Under the pieces are notes generated by a model that was not told the origin of the DNA, did not search any database, and saw only the letters and a list, made by a program, of their open reading frames with translations. Made by a program: the position numbers and the translations under genes. From positions 15,782,439 to 15,846,438 of the forward strand of contig NW_004454180.1 in the NCBI RefSeq assembly GCF_000283155.1: a DNA stretch of 64,000 nt, read 5' to 3'. Shown piece by piece: positions 31,597 to 43,224 of the stretch. The stretch is from Ceratotherium simum simum. Lineage: Eukaryota; Chordata; Mammalia; Perissodactyla; Rhinocerotidae. Positions within the stretch are counted from its first letter, which is position 1; each line of letters begins with the position of its first letter.

Positions 31597-31826
31597 TTTC
31601 TTCCTTTCCTTTTTTTTTATAATTTTATTTATTTATTTATTTTTCCCCCCAAAGCCCCAGTAGATAGTTGTATGTCATAGCTGCACATCCTTCTAGTTGC
31701 TGTATGTGGGACGCGGCCTCAGCATGGCCAGAGAAGTGGTGCGTCGGTGCACGCCCAGGATCCGAACCTGGGCCGCCAGCAGTGGAGCACGCACACTTAA
31801 CTGCTAAGCCACGGGGCTGGCCCTGA
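31597..31826 (-). mobile_element. ERE SINE, variant with CCCCAGTAGATAGTTG tail
   Basis: This is the other ERE tail type: T-rich start, CCCAAAGCCCCAGTAGATAG, CACATCCTTCTAGTTGCTGT, ATGTGGGACGCGGCCTCAGC, GGATCCGAACCTGGGCCGCC and CTAAGCCACGGGGCTGGCCC. The reverse-complement B box is well preserved. It is flanked by CTCTTTCTTTC (31586-31596) and CTCTTTATTTC (31827-31837), 10/11. It is probably younger than the copies at 14785 and 40778. Confidence 0.95.
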
Positions 31827-31837
31827 CTCTTTATTTC

Positions 31838-32784
31838 CATAGGTTGTGCAAGAAAACACACACTTTTGTCCTCCCTGGGAGCCTAGACTGGCTTTGGTTG
31901 CAAACAGAAAGTAGGGAGGTAGTACAATCCTTGGTAAACACAGAACAGTAAAGTACAATATCATAACATTATGACAGAACATTGGCCATTAAATGTCACT
32001 TGCCTGGCTTGAGGCAAACACGATCAACCCGTCTGTTTCCTCTGAACATGTTCCGTCCTGCCTGGATCGGTTTTCCCATCTTAAGTTGGCTTCTGGTGAA
32101 ACAGACTCTGAGCAGAGATCTGTACACAGAACGTTTACCGGGGAGCGCTCTTGGATCACATACGTGGAGGGGGGCAGGCAGGGTTAACCAGAGAGAGAAG
32201 CGGGGCTGCGATGCTTCACAACAGAGGCCTCAGCTGACCCTGGGTGAGCTTTGCAGCTGAGGTGGCCCTGCAGAGTGCTCCTGTGGCTGGCCTTGGTAAT
32301 CCCACAGCGACCCAAACCAGAGAGGGGGTGACTCTTGGGCCAGGTAGCTTCTTTCAGCCAAGGGAAATTCCAGGGAGGGCTGGAGCTGCGAGCCTTCCGC
32401 AGCCACACCCATGGCAGGGGGGGCTAAGTGCCTCAGTCCTGGTGGGTAGGGGGGACCTGGGACTGCAACACGGCCCTGCCATGGCCCTCTGCCTAGACTT
32501 TGCTACTGTGTTGAGCGAGCCCCATCCGCCTTCATCATAGTCTAGCCTAGAGGCAGCCCATTGGGAGAGAGAAGTAAGTGGGTAGATGTTGGGGATTTAC
32601 AAACAATTTAATCCTGGGGCTTCCCCCGTTTAATAGTCACAGATCCTCCAAGCCTTTGGATGACCACTCAGTCCGTGCTCTCCATGACCTGGTGGCACAT
32701 ATTCCACAGTCACACTGGTGGGGCATTAGCTCCTCGTCTCTGTGTGTGCTACGTTATTCTTTAATAGTTTCCCATAGAACCAAG
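31838..32784. other. Unassigned sequence, possible degraded LTR at 32085-32480
   Basis: GAAACAGACTCTGAGCAGAG and GTTTACCGGGGAGCGCTC could belong to an old LTR, but I could not follow a consensus through. No gene recognised. Confidence 0.35.
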
Positions 32785-33276
32785 TGCATTAGTCTGTTTG
32801 GGCCGCCATAACAAAAGACTACAGATGCGGCTTAAATGACAGACATTCATTCCTCCCAACTCTGGAGGCTGAACTCCAAGATCTGGGAGTAAGCCCGGTC
32901 GCTTCTGGAGAGGGCTGTCTTCCTGCTTGCAGACAGCTGCCTTCTCACTGTGTCCTCACCCGGCAGAGAGAGCTCTGGTGTCTCTGCCTCTTCTTGTAAG
33001 GACACCAGTCACATTGGATCAGGGCCCCCTTCCTTACAACCTCATTCAACCTTGTATTTATTTATTCTTTATTGAAATGTAATTTACATACGTTATATTG
33101 GTTTCAAGTCTACAACATAGTGATTCGATATTTGTCTACATGGTGAGACGATCACCTCAATAAGTCTAGTTAACCCCTTAATTACCTCCGTAAAGCCTCT
33201 ATGTCCAAGTACAGTCATATTGGGGGTTACAGCTTCAACACAGGAATTTGTGGGGGACATAATCTGGTCCATAACA
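32785..33276 (-). mobile_element. MLT1 LTR split by an L1 insertion
   Basis: The left part (32785-33045) carries TTAGTCTGTTTGGGCCGCCA, CTCCCAACTCTGGAGGCTGA and CTCACTGTGTCCTCACCCGG. The right part (33176-33276) carries TTAATTACCTCCGTAAAGCC, AGTACAGTCATATTGGGGGT, GGGACATAATCTGGTCCATA. Together they give one reverse-complement MLT1. The L1 end between them breaks the AACCTTAATTACC region, leaving AACCTT on the left and AACCCCTTAATT on the right. Confidence 0.85.
33046..33175 (-). mobile_element. L1 3'-end insertion inside MLT1
   Basis: TTATTCTTTATTGAAATGTA, TTTCAAGTCTACAACATAGT and GATTCGATATTTGTCTACAT are the reverse complement of an L1M 3' end. It is severely 5'-truncated and younger than its host LTR. 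Confidence 0.8.
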
Positions 33277-33734
33277 ACTAGCAAGCTGACCTTCAAAGAT
33301 GAGCTACGTGAGACTTTACATGAATCTAACAATTTGAAGCATAAAGTCTTGTCTTCATCCGTAAGAACATACAACACGGTGACACGTTTTATAGCTGTGA
33401 TGGCAAACCAGCTGGGTGTGGATCAATCAGCCTGACCGCCTGAAAATGCTCCACCGCTTGAAGACCCACGGCTGCACGCAGGTCTTTTCTTCACAGAAAG
33501 GCACGTGAGAAAGGCAAGAAAGCAGATGATGGGGCAACATTTCCAACTTCACGTGAAAGAATCACGTACAATCACCACAATGCGACCTGAAAACTCAGAG
33601 CAGAAACCTGACATACTCCCTGAGGCTGGAAAAGTCTCCCCTCACTCTCTTGCCAGACATTTCTGATCTCTGCTGTCACCGACTTTGCCTCCCTCCCCTA
33701 CTTTTCTCCAACCAATGACACTGACCAATTGAGC
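33277..33734. other. Unassigned sequence
   Basis: No gene or repeat recognised. Confidence 0.4.
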
Positions 33735-33945
33735 ACCGACTGCCTGCCCTGCCTTCATTCCATCAGGTATTGGAGACACAGCACTAAACAAGCAGGCTCA
33801 GTTCCTGACCTCACACAGCTTAGGGTCAAATGAGAGAAAGATAATTATGCTAGCGGTTCGGTCCACCCACCACGACCAGTGTCAGCGATGGGGAAGTACA
33901 CTGCAACAGGAATGCACAGGGATCATCTGCTGGGAGCTTTTGGGT
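33735..33945 (+). repeat. Ancient interspersed repeat, family not named
   Basis: CAGGTATTGGAGACACAGCAC, CAGTTCCTGACCTCACACAGC and ATGAGAGAAAGATAATTATG follow the start of the same old repeat as 48050-49330. Confidence 0.5.
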
Positions 33946-34039
33946 TTACAAGTTACTGGTCATCAATGGTAGGTCACTTAATGTGCTCCAGCAGAGGGAA
34001 GCCCTGGTCTTGTGTGCAATCTTTGAGAATAAGGTCTCT

Positions 34040-34295
34040 GAACCACTGGGTACCATAAAGAAGTGTGTGTCCCTGGTTTGCTGGCACCCATCCTACCACT
34101 GTGAAAGGAGCCAGCCTTATGACAAAGACTCTTCTGCAGAAGACAGGTGGGAGGACACGGCCAGGCTGCTGCTCAGCCCTTGACAAAAGTCAACCCTAAC
34201 TGTGAACTCTTCGGTTACGTGAGCCAATAAACGTCTTCAGTTGTTTGATTTATGTTGGTTTTCTGTGCTTGTAATTGACAGCATCCTAACTGACT
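34040..34295 (+). mobile_element. LTR-like tail
   Basis: TACGTGAGCCAATAAACGTC, TTGTTTGATTTATGTTGGTT and CAGCATCCTAACTGAC resemble the 3' end of a mammalian ERVL-type LTR, with AATAAA at 34226. The upstream limit is uncertain. Confidence 0.45.
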
Positions 34296-34324
34296 CGTTA
34301 GAAGGGATAGTGGAATGGAGACAA

Positions 34325-35860
34325 TATTCTAGAGATAATGTACAGATGTGACAAGAGAGTGTGAGGCACTCAGCATGGCTGGACAACTGAGAGGGAGGGA
34401 GAAGCAAGAGGAGGTAAGGTTGCAGGATTGTGAAGGACCATGTCTGGCATCTCATCCTCAGGCAGTGGGGACCCACTCAAGGCTTTCTTGGGGGAGGTGT
34501 GTAACTTACGGGGGGTCACTTTGGCTGGGGTGGAGTAGAGAGGGACAAGGCCAGACAGAAGGAAACTGGTCAGAAGGCTGAATCAGTAAATCAAAGTTCT
34601 CAAACATTTTGGTCTTGGGACTCCTTTACACTCAAAAATTATTGAAGACTCAAAAAGCTTTTGTTTTTGTGGTTATATCTACCAACATTTGCCAAATTAG
34701 AAATTAAAAACACTTTTATTTCATTAAAATAACAATTATTAATCCATTTCATATTAAAGCAGCACATTTTTATGAAAACATAACTATATTTTCAAAAACC
34801 AAAAAAGCTTTAGAGAAAAAGGTGGTATTGTTTTACATTTCTGCAAATCTCTTTAATGTATGGCCTAACGGAGACAGATGGAGTCTCATCTCCTCTCACT
34901 ACCAGTCTGTTGCGGGTGTTTTTTGGTTTTAAGTTCACAAAGAAAATCCGACTTACACAGATACGCAGTTGGAAAAGGCAGGGATATTTTAATAGTCTTT
35001 TCAGATAATCGTGCATATTCTTCTTTGATACTACCCCAAAATTCAGCAAGTGGTAGTTTCTTAAAGGCGAGTTGCTAAGTGGAATCAGAAACCATAACAA
35101 GAAACTTATATTCTGTTGCAGTAAAATCCATCCATCTATCTTTCACTTTGAGTGCCTTTTATCGATGCTTGATTACGACCTCGCAGATACCCTGAAAGCA
35201 TCTTGGACCCAGGGGAGTGTCCCTGGATCACTCCTTGAGAATCGTTGCAGTAAATCAAAGAAGCTCTGGAAGGAACTGGAATCAGGGAAGTGGTTGAGAA
35301 GAGGTGAAAGGAAAAGTAGGCATGTACTGAGAAATGGTAGATACGGCATCGCCGGGGGACCGGGGACTGATTTGATTTAGGTGAAGAGAAAGAGATGTCT
35401 CACCAGCTTCCTGTCTGGGTGGATGACGGTGCCGTTCACTGAAAATGGAACACAGGGAGAGAATGAGGTTTGGACAAAATGAGGTAGATCTTTTGGGAAT
35501 ATTGGAATTGGGGTACTTATCAGACACCCCAGAGAACATAATATGTGGGTCTGGACGTCGTGAGAGCTCTCCCTCAGGGATAGACTTGGATTGGAAGTCA
35601 ACAGCATGTACGCTGATAATTAAAGCCAGAGAGTAGGTGAGGTACCCCGAGGAGAGTTTGTAGAGACAGAAGGGAGGAGCATTGAGAGCAGAAACCTGTA
35701 AAATATTGACATTTAGGGGACAAGAAGGAGGAAGAGGCACTCCAAATGAAGATGGAGATAAAGAAGAAAAATCAGGAAGATGGCGTGCCATGGAAGGGAA
35801 GGGAAGGGAAGGAAAGGGAGTGCTTCCATGAGATAGTGGCCAATGGGGGTGCATGCTGCA
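34325..35860 (+). repeat. Long ancient repeat interrupted by a hAT element
   Basis: The left part (34325-34591) has GGGTCACTTTGGCTGGGGTG and AACTGGTCAGAAGGCTGAAT. The right part (35248-35860) has GCCGTTCACTGAAAATGGAA, TGGGTCTGGACGTCGTGAGA and CTTGGATTGGAAGTCAACAG. They follow one old mammalian repeat, also present at 48050-49330. The 190-codon minus-strand frame 35282-35854 lies wholly inside it and is not a gene. A GGGAA repeat marks 35795-35818. Confidence 0.55.
34592..35247. mobile_element. hAT (Charlie-like) DNA transposon with perfect 8-bp target duplication
   Basis: The element starts CAAAGTTCTCAAACATTTTG and proceeds through GACTCCTTTACACTCAAAAA, GCTTTTGTTTTTGTGGTTAT and TACATTTCTGCAAATCTCTT. 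It ends GGATCACTCCTTGAGAATCGTTG, the imperfect inverted terminus. CAGTAAAT is present directly before (34584-34591) and directly after (35248-35255). An 8-bp duplication is the hAT signature. The length is 656 bp and no transposase remains, so it is a non-autonomous copy. The match to a Charlie1-type consensus is from memory. Confidence 0.88.
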
Positions 35861-35864
35861 GACG

Positions 35865-36324
35865 CTGAAGTAACCAATGTGCCTGCCGAGTTTAGAGCTT
35901 GACCCACTGGTGACGCTGGCAGAGCCTGGTGGAGGGAAATGCAGAAGTCAGGATTCTCCCTCCCTCCCTCTCACCTTTTGTACCACCTGTCTTTACTGAG
36001 CACCAGCGCTGTGTCAGGCATGTAATATTGAACATCGTCCTCACTTTCATCATCATTATAGTTAGTGTTGTGGGGAAGACGGAAAACAGTCAAGGAAACC
36101 AATGTATGTGCTTATGCTCCTATGGCAACCCTCAAACAAACTCTAAGGTAGAGAACACAAATTCACATTCTCTTACGTTCAATACAAAGATCCAAAATGC
36201 TCTGAAAACCAAAAATTTTTCATAACTCATGTGGCGGCAAAAAAGTATAGTAATATACTATATTGCCCTCTTAAAATCTGGAAACTTCTGAATCCCTAAC
36301 AAATCCACAAGAATTTCAGGTAAG
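35865..36324. other. Mostly unassigned; MIR scrap near 35985-36050
   Basis: TCTTTACTGAGCACCAGCGC and GTGTCAGGCATGTAATATTG resemble the reverse MIR end. Nothing else recognised. Confidence 0.4.
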
Positions 36325-36440
36325 AGATCATGGACCTGTATTAGCTCCATTTTACAGATAAGGGCACAAGATGCAGAAAAGTTAGGTAACTTCTTCACAT
36401 TCACATGGTCACACCAGGTTACCACACCAGGCTGACTCCC
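36325..36440 (-). mobile_element. MIR SINE fragment
   Basis: CTCCATTTTACAGATAAGGG, AGTTAGGTAACTTCTTCACA and TCACATGGTCACACCAGG match reverse MIR. It may belong to the scrap at about 35985. Confidence 0.65.
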
Positions 36441-36472
36441 TACTGGGATATCCAATATCAAATAAAGTAGTA

Positions 36473-36670
36473 CATCCAACCATCCATCCATCCATCCATC
36501 CATCCATCCATCCATCCAACCATCCACTCATCCACCCATCCAGTCATCCATGCATCCATGCAACCATTCATCCAGCCAGCCAGCAACCCACCCACCCACA
36601 GACCCATCCATCAATGCATCCATCCATCCATCCACCTATGCATCTATTTATGGATCCATCCTCCTATCCC
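36473..36670. repeat. (CATC)n microsatellite, degenerate edges
   Basis: A pure run of about nine CATC units (36481-36518) is followed by interrupted tetramers (CATC, CACC, CAGC, TGCATC) to about 36670. A similar array occurs at 55668-55873. Confidence 0.95.
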
Positions 36671-39194
36671 AAAACATTTACTTGACACTCCACCCTGTTC
36701 CCAGCTGTAAGACAATGGTTCAAAGTTACTGGTGAAGAGGTGAAAACTTTTTGCTAATAAACAAGTCTTGTAGAAAGTACTATTTCTGTAGATGTTACTC
36801 AGGGCCTCTGGGAACTCAGGATGATTTAAATGCTGAGCTGAGTCCTGGTCGTGTGCGGTATTGATCAACAGAGTCCTTCCATCCCTCTCATCATTTACTC
36901 AAGGGCGGGCACTACACCTCATCTCTTGTATCCTTTGTATTATCCCCACGAAGGCTCTTTTGGTATTTGGATACTGTGGTCTCTCAAAAAAAAAAAAAAC
37001 GACTGGGAGGAATTTAGATTGACTTGCTTTGTGCTGCAGGAGGCAGCAGGATAAAAACTGAGCAGTACAAATGCATTTCATATGGCAGCCTCCAAAGGAA
37101 TATTTTCTGAAAAACAGAGTAAGAGAAAGGATGCCTTAAAATGTCATTAGAGAAGACTACTCTCAAAGGAGAGGGAAGGCTATGGGAAAGGAAAAATATA
37201 AAAGTAATACAACCAAGTGAATGTTCCTGCAGTTGTGGGGGGCCACGAGAAAGGTGTATTTTAGAATCAGAGAGCCGACAGCAGGCTAACATCAGGAGAA
37301 GTGAGTCACTGGCTTGGCGCCAAGAAACATATCCCTGAGTGCACGAAGGGACTGACAGACGAGGACATTCAATGTGCAGAAATGGAGGGCTAGGGTGAAA
37401 TTGCATTCCATGACAGAGACTAGAATGACATCCACTACAGAGGGCTGGGCACAGAATTCAGATGGTCTGGGAAGTTCCTGCACCATTTCTGGGAACTTGG
37501 CCTGAATCCTGTGTGGAGACCTGAAACTAAAACTTCCCACAGCTGCTGCCTGGATGGATGGTGTGTTTTAGCCTTGACTCTGCTAATAAGTCCTTGACGT
37601 GGGCTTAACCTACCCGTTCTTGAGAAGACTGGGACATTTGCCAGAGCACAACTGAACCATCGTTGGAGGAGATGGCTCCAGATGGACGAGTCTTCCCTCC
37701 AACGCTAGCACCTGTCCACTTTTTGGCTCTTGACCAGAGGTGCCCCACACCTCTGCCTCTGGAACACACCCTGCTTCCGTGTTGGGGTCTCTTGCTCACG
37801 TTGGGCCCTGGGCTCACAGGGTGAGCTCGCAGCTGCCTCCTGGCTTGGCTCAGCGTCTCTGCCTTGCTGTGACGGTGCACCCCCACGTTCTGAGCTGTGG
37901 ACATGAAGGAAACTTGAACCTCAGGTCCATCTGCTAAACTTTTACGAAGGATGAGATTGTTACTTTAAAACTTTTGTTTTTTTTTTAGCAGCAGGACTTT
38001 CCTTCCACCCCCTACAAACAAAATCTAGAACCCAACCCAACCCTAGTCTGTAAAACAAATAGAAGATGAGCCTTTCTGGTGGAGGTGAGCTGTGACGGTG
38101 GGAGGGGACGGGCAGAACCCACCCCCCACTCAGCTTTCCACCCCCGCGGCCTGAGGATGTGGCGACCTGTAGGTTACTTTTCTATTGATTTAAACCAGTG
38201 GTTTCATTTTGTGAAAATACACCAATGGTATACTTTTATGATACGTGTACACACTTACCGTATGTATATTTTTCTTTACTGTAGATTGTATTTCCATAAA
38301 AGATTGAAATATTTCATTGATTAAAAGGGAAAAGTAAAGCTAGAGATCATAAGTGCACATCGTCTAGTTGAAAAACTTAGAGAATCTGGGTTGTTGTATT
38401 GTTTCAGATCACACTCAGAGAAATCAGCATCACAAAGTTGAACCTAATCAATGCACGTGTTGCTTATTAGTTTCTGTAAAAATTATTTAAAAAATCATGT
38501 CGTGTTTCTCTCAGTTCTGTAATTATTCCAATGAAACTCAGATGAAATCTAGAGACCCCCAACCCCACTTTAAAACAGTTGTTGAGGGGACTGTTTAGGA
38601 ATCCCCTACTTCTCTGCCTGCACCGCTTCTCCTGGCTGAGGGCGGGAAATGGAGCTTTATGGACGGAGGTGAGAGACTCTAGGAAGACTCCCGTGACCAG
38701 AAACCCAAATCCAGGAGATGAAACGACACTTTCACGTCGCTACACTGTGTCCCTCAGGGGGGAGGAGCAGACACGTCACTGACACAGGCGTGGGCACACT
38801 CTCCACGTGACAGCGGCAAGCTCCTGGGTGGTGTCGGTGTCAGAGGTCCCAGGGAGCAGGACTCAGCCCGTCTTTCCTCGGCGCCCACCAGAGGGTGGGA
38901 ACATTTTACAAGGTGATTGCTTTAACAGCCTTCCTCCCTCTCCCTGTTTTAGAGACCATTTGTTGCTACCTGGGACACACGGATCCTGCTCCCCCCGAGG
39001 CTGTCCCAGGGGAACACGCTTTGTCGTGGGTGGGCTTGCCACGTCCCGGGTGACACCAGCTGATTATTGAGGGTGCACACTTGCTGCAAGAACTTGTTTT
39101 TTCTGCTAGTATTGCCAAGTTATTGGAAATGTGGATTCTATGCGTATTAGGGAAAACAAAATCTTCACTGTGCTAAGACTTTCATGTGGACGCT
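36671..39194. other. Unassigned sequence
   Basis: No gene recognised. A run of 14 A is at 36986 and a run of T near 37977. The 130-codon minus-strand frame 37014-37406 shows no domain. AT-rich sequence at 38170-38330 could be an old L1 scrap. Confidence 0.4.
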
Positions 39195-39365
39195 CTCTTT
39201 TACCTCTCACAAACTCCTAGGATATGGACATTATTGTCATATGTCAAATCAAGGTTTGGAGCCATTAGGGAATTGTCTCCAATGATGCAGTGATAGGAGG
39301 CGAAGTCCGGATTCCTTCTCAGACAGCCTCTCATTAGCAGCCCAGGGCTCTTAACGACTTCACTA
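39195..39365 (-). mobile_element. MIR SINE
   Basis: TTTACCTCTCACAAACTCCT, GACATTATTGTCATATGTCA, AGGCGAAGTCCGGATTCCTT and CCAGGGCTCTTAACGACTTC follow a reverse MIR across almost its full length. Confidence 0.75.
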
Positions 39366-39889
39366 GTCAGGTCAATGAAACATTTTAGCTCAGCAGGAGG
39401 AAAGAAACTATATGCCACTCGAATTAGTCACTGGAATGTGTAGCTAAAGTTGACAACGACCTCATTAATTTGTAAGCATTTGATGAGAGGAAAGTCCCAC
39501 AACGAAATATTGTTTTCGAAAATGAGACTCATGGTTTCATCAGTAGAATATTAACTTATTTTCCTGGAATTAGGATTCATGTAAAGCTATATTTTGGTTA
39601 CATGAGGAAAGCAAAGATTAATCAGCAGCAAAGATCCAAAAAGGTGAAAATAAAGCAGTACAAACTGTCGTCAAAGCAGGTATGTCATCAAGGTAAGCCA
39701 GGAGTTTACTTTTCTTCTGTAGAAATGGATTTGACATCGTCAGATTTTTCCACCCTACCCACTTGTCCTACACAGGCACCTCCCGTCAGCGCCACAAACA
39801 AGTCTTTCCACTGTCTTCTGTTCCCACTGTTTCTGCTGAGAAATCAGCTACGTGTCTTACTGTTGCCCCTTTGAAGTTAATATCTCTTT
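39366..39889. other. Unassigned sequence
   Basis: No gene or repeat recognised. Confidence 0.4.
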
Positions 39890-40565
39890 TAATTTTTTTC
39901 TGGCCGCTTTAAAGATTTTTCTCTGTGTTGTTGGTTTTCAGCAGTTAACCATGATGTTCCCTTGGTATGGTTTTCCTTGTATTTAACCTGCTTGGGGTTC
40001 ACTGAACTTTGCGTATCTGTGGGTTTCATGAGTTTTGAGAAATTCTCCTCAAATATTGAGGAGAATAATCTCAATGATAATCTCTTTTTCCTCCCCTTCT
40101 AGCTCTTCAGATATATGATATTAGACCATTTCATCATGTCACATTTGTTTCTTAAATCCTTTTTTTTTATTTTATACTCTTTTAAATTCTCTATACTTCA
40201 TTCTTGATATTTCTATTGGCCTATCTTTCAGTTTCCTAATCTTTTCTTCAACTGTAACCAATCTAGTGTTAAACCCATCCATTGAGCTCCTAATTTCAGT
40301 TATTGCATTGTTCAGTTCTAGAATTTTGATCTGATTTCTTTCTTATCAATTTGAGTTTTTTTGCTAAATCCCCTTTTTGTCTTTTAATTTCTTGAATATA
40401 TGAATCACAGTTTTTTTTTAAAAAATCTGTGTCTGATCATTCTCATATCTGGGTCTGTTTCTACTACACATATACTTTTCTCTTGGCTCTGTCTTCTCGT
40501 ATATCTGGAAATCTTTTTACTGCATGGTAGACATTGTGTATAAAAAACTGTAGAATCTTCATCTA

Positions 40566-41043
40566 TGCTGTCCAATAAGGGGCCACTCGGTGGCTAGTGA
40601 GCCCTTGAAATGTGGTTAGTTTTGTGTAAAATACTCACTGGATTTCAAAGACTTGGTACAAAAAAAAGTAAAATAACTCAATAATTTTTATATTGATTAT
40701 ATCTTGAAATGATGATATTTTGAATATATTGGCTAAGTAAAGTACATTGTTAGCATTAATTTCACCAGTTTCTTTTTAGTTATTTTTGGTGAGGAAGATT
40801 GTCCCTGAGCTAACATCTGTGCCCATCTTCCTCTATTTCGTATGTGGGATGCCTCCACAGCATGGCTTGATGAGTGGTATGTAGGTCCACGCTCAGGATC
40901 CGAACCGGTGAACCCCAGGCCGCTGAAGCAGAGTGCGAGAACTTAACCATTATGCCACCAGGCCGACCCCTCTTTTTTAATATGGCTGGCACAAACTTTA
41001 AAATTGCATATGTGGCTCAAATTATATTTCTATGCACAGTGGT
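40566..41043. mobile_element. Non-autonomous DNA transposon (hAT-like) carrying an ERE
   Basis: GCTGTCCAATAAGGGGCCAC, CCCTTGAAATGTGGTTAGTT, TATTGATTATATCTTGAAAT and TTTCACCAGTTTCTTTTTAG, then after the ERE TTTTAATATGGCTGGCACAA and GCATATGTGGCTCAAATTAT. These follow a familiar mammalian repeat with GTCCAATA-type termini. I did not find its target duplication. Confidence 0.6.
40778..40970 (-). mobile_element. ERE SINE nested in the hAT-like element
   Basis: GGTGAGGAAGATTGTCCCTG, AGCTAACATCTGTGCCCATC, GTATGTGGGATGCCTCCACA, GGATCCGAACCGGTGAACCC and GCCACCAGGCCGACCCC. The flanks share TCTTTTT (40771-40777 and 40971-40977). Minus strand; single tail block, like the copies at 14785 and 56520. Confidence 0.93.
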
Positions 41044-41324
41044 CCTCCAGATGTTAGTATCTTCCTCCAGGAGGAGTCACTTTGGATACTTCCCAGCAGG
41101 CTGATAGAGAGGGGAAGATTACATCCATTCAATTATGGGTTGAGCTGATTTGAGGCTGTGTTGCAGTGTTTTCAATGCTTCGTAGGGTTCTTTTGTACTG
41201 TAGTCTCTTAGGGGTCCTAACTGAGAGACCAGAGAGTTTACTAGGACCCTTGCCCAGAGACAGACACGGAACTCAAATTCTTCAGCATCATGAGACTACC
41301 AAAGGTTCTGTTTAGTTTGCCAAC

Positions 41325-41707
41325 TGTCTCAGTGAGCTTGGGCTGCCATAACCAAAACACCATAGACTGGAGGCTTAAACAACAAACCTTTATTTCTCAC
41401 AGTTCTGGAGGCTGGAAGCCCAAGATCAGGATGCAGGCATCGTCAAACTCTGGTGAAGCCACTTCCTGGCTTGTAGATGGCCACCTTCTTGCTGTGTCCT
41501 CACACGGTGGAGAGAGAGCAACCAAGCTCTGTAGCATCTCTTCTGATAAGGACACTAATCTCATCATGAGGGCCCACCTTCATAACCTCATAACCACCTT
41601 CATAATCTAAACCTAATTACTACCAAGGTCCCATCTTCAAATACCACCACACTGGGAGTGAGGGCTTCCATATATGACTTTTGGGAAGACACAATTCAAT
41701 CCATAGC
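41325..41707 (-). mobile_element. MLT1 LTR (ERVL-MaLR), antisense
   Basis: Starts TGTCTCAGTGAGCTTGGGCT and runs through ACCATAGACTGGAGGCTTAA, TTTCTCACAGTTCTGGAGGC and TGCTGTGTCCTCACACGGTG, ending AATTCAATCCATAGCA. Flanking CCAAC (41320-41324) and CCAAG (41708-41712) fit a 5-bp target duplication with one change. Solo LTR. Confidence 0.88.
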
Positions 41708-42130
41708 ACCAAGTGTTTAAAATCCGAAAATGTCTCAAGTTAAAACTTGGTTCAGAATGTCAGGCTCATGTCTGCATTTTCCTACTCTCCAGGAGACCAG
41801 TGTCTCAAGTCCTGGGCATTTTGGCAGCCCTGAACTCCCGTTTGTCTCATCAACAACACGTCACTGCTGAATGCTCAACCTTTTTGCTCCATGATTTTCA
41901 TGATTCTGGAAATTCCTGGAGTGGCAAAGCTGTGTAGAATTCTCAGCTCACCTCAAGATGTTTCCCTTCTCTCTAGGATCTTGGTCAAGTTCTAGCGACC
42001 AGGACTCCAACGTCTTCAGACAGATGCTTTGATATTTTATCCAGCTTTTCCAATGAGATATCAGCAGGATCGGACTGTTAGAGCCAGAAGTGGAAGTTTC
42101 CGTAGCCATCTCCCAGCACTACTTCCTCCT

Positions 42131-43224
42131 CCATAAATATTAACCTCCTTTCTTTCCTTCTTCTCTAGTCGTACCTTGAATTCACAAATTCTGCTGAAAT
42201 ACATTTTCCAGTGTGAAGCTTTCCAAGGTGAGAAGGGAATGCTGAGCATCCTCCTGAAGGTGAGGCTGCCTAAACAGGACCTGCCCATCCTGTCCTGTCA
42301 AGGTCCCAAGAGAGGACCAAGCTTGGGCTTTGCTGGGAACAGACATAGGAGTTCCGACATTGACAGCTACATTCTTGGCCTTTGTTACACTTGCTTTAAA
42401 GATTTTGAGGCTAACGTTAATCTCATCTCTATGTTATAGAACTTTGGGAGCTAAAGTGAGTTTAAAATTATTTGTTCGCTAGCTCTAGAATGCACTTTCC
42501 ATTCTAACCTCCATCCTAGTGAGACAGTTAGTGACCATTCTCTCTGCCCAGGTTGACACTTAAATGTTCATTGACAAGTGGTGTTCTTTTGCTCCAGCTA
42601 GGGAGCATGACCATGCACTTAGTGCTGCTCATCATGAGACGAAAGCTAAGTGGAGGATGGGCATGTGGTCCAACTTGTCTCCTAGATACCCAGCAATCTG
42701 TGCCTGGATTAAATCAACTGTGTGCCCTGACTGCACCACGGTAGGAACCAGGGAGTCTTCACTGAATTCCACTTTGGATTAACGCCATCAGCAACCATGG
42801 GAGAAGGCAAAAGAGCTGATTTCACTTGTGCACGTATGTCCTACATGAAACAGTGCCTTCTTTTGAAGACCCGTGGAAAAATTTCTCTCGTCTTAGAATA
42901 AGGAATAATCAGATTGCTCCTTGGAAAATAGTTTTTTGTAATATCGTAAACTTTATGGTATTTTCTTTTTGGACTGACCACCTAATGGCTTAGAGTCATA
43001 CTTAGAGTTTTCTTCTAATAAGTGTGCGGGGTCCCACCACATGCGTTTGCTATGCTCGTCCCAAGTCCACCTTTGAGTGGTCCACTGGCCTCGGTGTTCT
43101 CTGTCCACCTTTCGCCTTGATCACTGACACTGCCCCTGGTGAGGCCCAGCTCCTCCCTTGCTTCCGTTACTGTGGTTGCCATTTTACTGGTCTTCCTCCC
43201 TTCAGTCTTACTTCTATCCCCCAA
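42131..43224. other. Unassigned sequence
   Basis: No gene or repeat recognised. Frames up to 87 codons lack domains. Confidence 0.4.

Larger units (their letters stand above)
39890..42130 (-). mobile_element. Old L1-class remnant broken by later insertions
   Basis: T-rich sequence at 39890-40560 has TTTGTTGTTGG-type and TTTTCAGCAGTTAACCATGA segments, then CTGCTTGGGGTTCACTGAAC, GTTCAGTTCTAGAATTTTGA and TGGTAGACATTGTGTATAAA. The thread resumes at 41044-41324 and again near 42020 with GATGCTTTGATATTTTATCC and TTAGAGCCAGAAGTGGAAG. I read these as one old minus-strand L1 (L1ME/HAL1-like). It is interrupted by a hAT element (40566-41043) and an MLT1 LTR (41325-41707). The exact family is uncertain. 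Confidence 0.5.

Noticed and set aside
35282..35854. 190-codon minus-strand frame as a gene
   Set aside because: It lies entirely within an ancient interspersed repeat, antisense to it.
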